NCBI GenBank assembly: GCA_023427945.1
Contig: JAEYZR010000055.1
Span: 1-23,994 of the forward strand
Source of the DNA: Pseudomonadota bacterium
Lineage (GTDB): Bacteria > Pseudomonadota > Gammaproteobacteria > Burkholderiales > Burkholderiaceae_B
Direction: 5' to 3'
DNA length: 23,994 nt
Part shown: positions 23,419 through 23,994 of the stretch, piece after piece
Layout of the letters: each line of letters starts with the position of its first letter
Numbering within the stretch: position 1 is the stretch's first letter
Program-made: the position numbers and the translations under genes
The notes under the pieces: generated by a model
Databases searched by the model: none
What the model was told of the DNA's origin: nothing
Seen by the model: only the letters and a program-made list of their open reading frames with translations

Positions 23419-23502
23419 ACAGAAACGTCATAACAGAAACGTGATGACAGAAACGTGATGACAGAAACGCGATGACAGAAACGCGATAACAGAAACGTTT
23501 TG
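23419..23502. repeat. 14-bp tandem repeat, six units
   Basis: ACAGAAACG recurs with an exact 14-base period at 23419, 23433, 23447, 23461, 23475 and 23489. The consensus unit is ACAGAAACGYGATG; the second-half bases vary (tcata, tgatg, tgatg, cgatg, cgata, ttttg). The period is not a multiple of three, so it is not a coding repeat. The last unit contains the 8-base palindrome AAACGTTT (23493-23500). It lies about 117 bases upstream of the DUF4394-type gene. It lacks CRISPR-style spacers. Confidence 0.9.
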
Positions 23503-23618
23503 TAAGTGGCGACATCCAAAGAGTGTGCGGGTGGTTAGTCCTTATTGAGGGTGACGCGCGGGGCGTTGCTCGAAATGGATAGCAGGTAGGCTTACTACCG
23601 CTTCAAAAGGATGGACTT

Positions 23619-23972
23619 ATGACGCTCAAGAAAATCGCATTGGCCCTGGCTCTGGTGGGTGTGGCCGGCACGGCAAGCGCAGCTGATCTATGGGTACTTT
23701 CCAGCGATAACAAACTGGCGAAGTTCAGTACCGACAGCAAGGAAGTGTCGGGCACCTGGGATATCAAGGGCACCAAGACGCCGCTGCGCGGCATCGATGT
23801 GCGTCCCGCGAACGGGCAGCTCTACGCTGTGGGTGACGACAACGTTATCTACACGGTCGATACGGCCACTGCCACCGCTACGGCCGGTCCCAAACTGAGC
23901 GTTGCCTTACCCGGCAAGGGGCGCGCGGTCGTGGGTTTTTATCCCGTGGCCGATCGGCTGCGGGTGGTTTGA
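23619..23972 (+). CDS. DUF4394-type exported protein, truncated by an in-frame stop near the window end
   Basis: Function unknown. 117 residues as read, with a signal peptide (MTLKKIALALALVGVAGTASA, cut before ADLW) and AGGA upstream of the ATG (in AAAAGGATGG). The body shows the DUF4394-type pattern: DLWVLSSDNKLAKFST, PLRGIDVRPANGQLYAVGDDNVIYTVD, then AVVGFYPVADRLRVV and a TGA stop. Family members are, from memory, about twice this length or more and continue with a VGxDGxNLR-like block. Here the bases after the TGA read E-D-G-A-N-R-R in the same frame, so the stop sits exactly where a Gly codon is expected (GGA to TGA). The frame then stays open to base 23994. It is either a sequencing error at a contig end or a real nonsense mutation; the complete gene would run past the window. 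Confidence 0.75.
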   Translation: MTLKKIALALALVGVAGTASAADLWVLSSDNKLAKFSTDSKEVSGTWDIKGTKTPLRGIDVRPANGQLYAVGDDNVIYTVDTATATATAGPKLSVALPGKGRAVVGFYPVADRLRVV

Positions 23973-23994
23973 GAAGATGGCGCGAACCGGCGGG

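Larger units (their letters stand above)
23091..23618. other. Gene-free divergent spacer with several repeats
   Basis: A 528-base stretch between the NlpC/P60 gene and the DUF4394-type gene with no credible protein-coding gene. In order from the left it holds a CGAAGATT dyad (23162-23186), a TTTGA-T-TCAAA palindrome (23259-23269), a possible 16-codon ORF with a purine-rich leader (23297-23347), two GTGGCACG direct repeats (23355-23362 and 23378-23385), six 14-base tandem units (about 23419-23502), and a GGTAG/CTACC hairpin (23585-23599) just before the next gene. The left part is visibly richer in A/T than the flanking genes. It is presumably regulatory for both divergent genes. Confidence 0.6.

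Noticed and set aside
23413..23502. CRISPR array
   Set aside because: Units are 14 bases with no unique spacers and no cas genes nearby; this is a simple tandem repeat.
23295..23519. Reverse ORF through the tandem repeats, with a repeating Phe/Leu/Ser/Arg peptide
   Set aside because: The apparent peptide repeat comes from the 14-bp DNA repeat read in three frames (42-base period); no ribosome site or homology.

Overview
This window looks like ordinary chromosomal DNA from a betaproteobacterium of the Burkholderiales, most likely the Alcaligenaceae (Bordetella/Achromobacter relatives). This is inferred from the GC-rich codon use, the nadE-glnB pairing, the gmk-rpoZ-spoT order and the protein families; no rRNA or other species marker is present. 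I see no insertion sequence, integrase, tRNA, rRNA or CRISPR array.

Layout: (1) 1-1874, a forward run of nadE (cut at its 5' end by the window), the PII gene glnB and a yaeQ-family gene. (2) 1893-3292, ubiC (reverse) and an RsuA/RluF-type pseudouridine synthase (forward), which share a short divergent spacer. (3) 3289-10311, a LysR regulator (reverse) divergent from a complete three-gene RND efflux operon: periplasmic lipoprotein adaptor, HAE1-type inner-membrane pump and outer-membrane factor. (4) 10333-11950, reverse ugpQ-like gene then rlmJ. (5) 12173-14221, ppiD. (6) 14280-15642, tesA and a ybbA/LolD-like ABC ATPase, head to head with overlapping start codons. (7) 15612-16574, an EamA/DMT exporter (reverse). 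(8) 16845-19045, glnHPQ, a glutamine ABC importer with an internal terminator hairpin between glnH and glnP. (9) 19085-22384, reverse gmk, rpoZ and spoT. (10) 22488-23090, an exported NlpC/P60 hydrolase (reverse). (11) 23091-23618, a gene-free spacer rich in repeats. (12) 23619 to the end, a DUF4394-type exported protein broken by an in-frame stop close to the window edge.

Functional themes are nitrogen and energy signalling (PII with NAD synthetase; glutamine uptake; (p)ppGpp metabolism with guanylate kinase and RNA polymerase omega), envelope work (RND efflux, PpiD, TesA, NlpC/P60) and rRNA modification (RlmJ, pseudouridine synthase). The gene content is mostly conventional. I did not find a convincing new multi-gene system. 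The points most worth checking are a Glu in place of the usual second Asp of the RND proton-relay pair, the repeat-rich spacer at 23091-23618 with six 14-bp tandem units, and the cluster of substitutions that breaks the DUF4394 gene at the window end.
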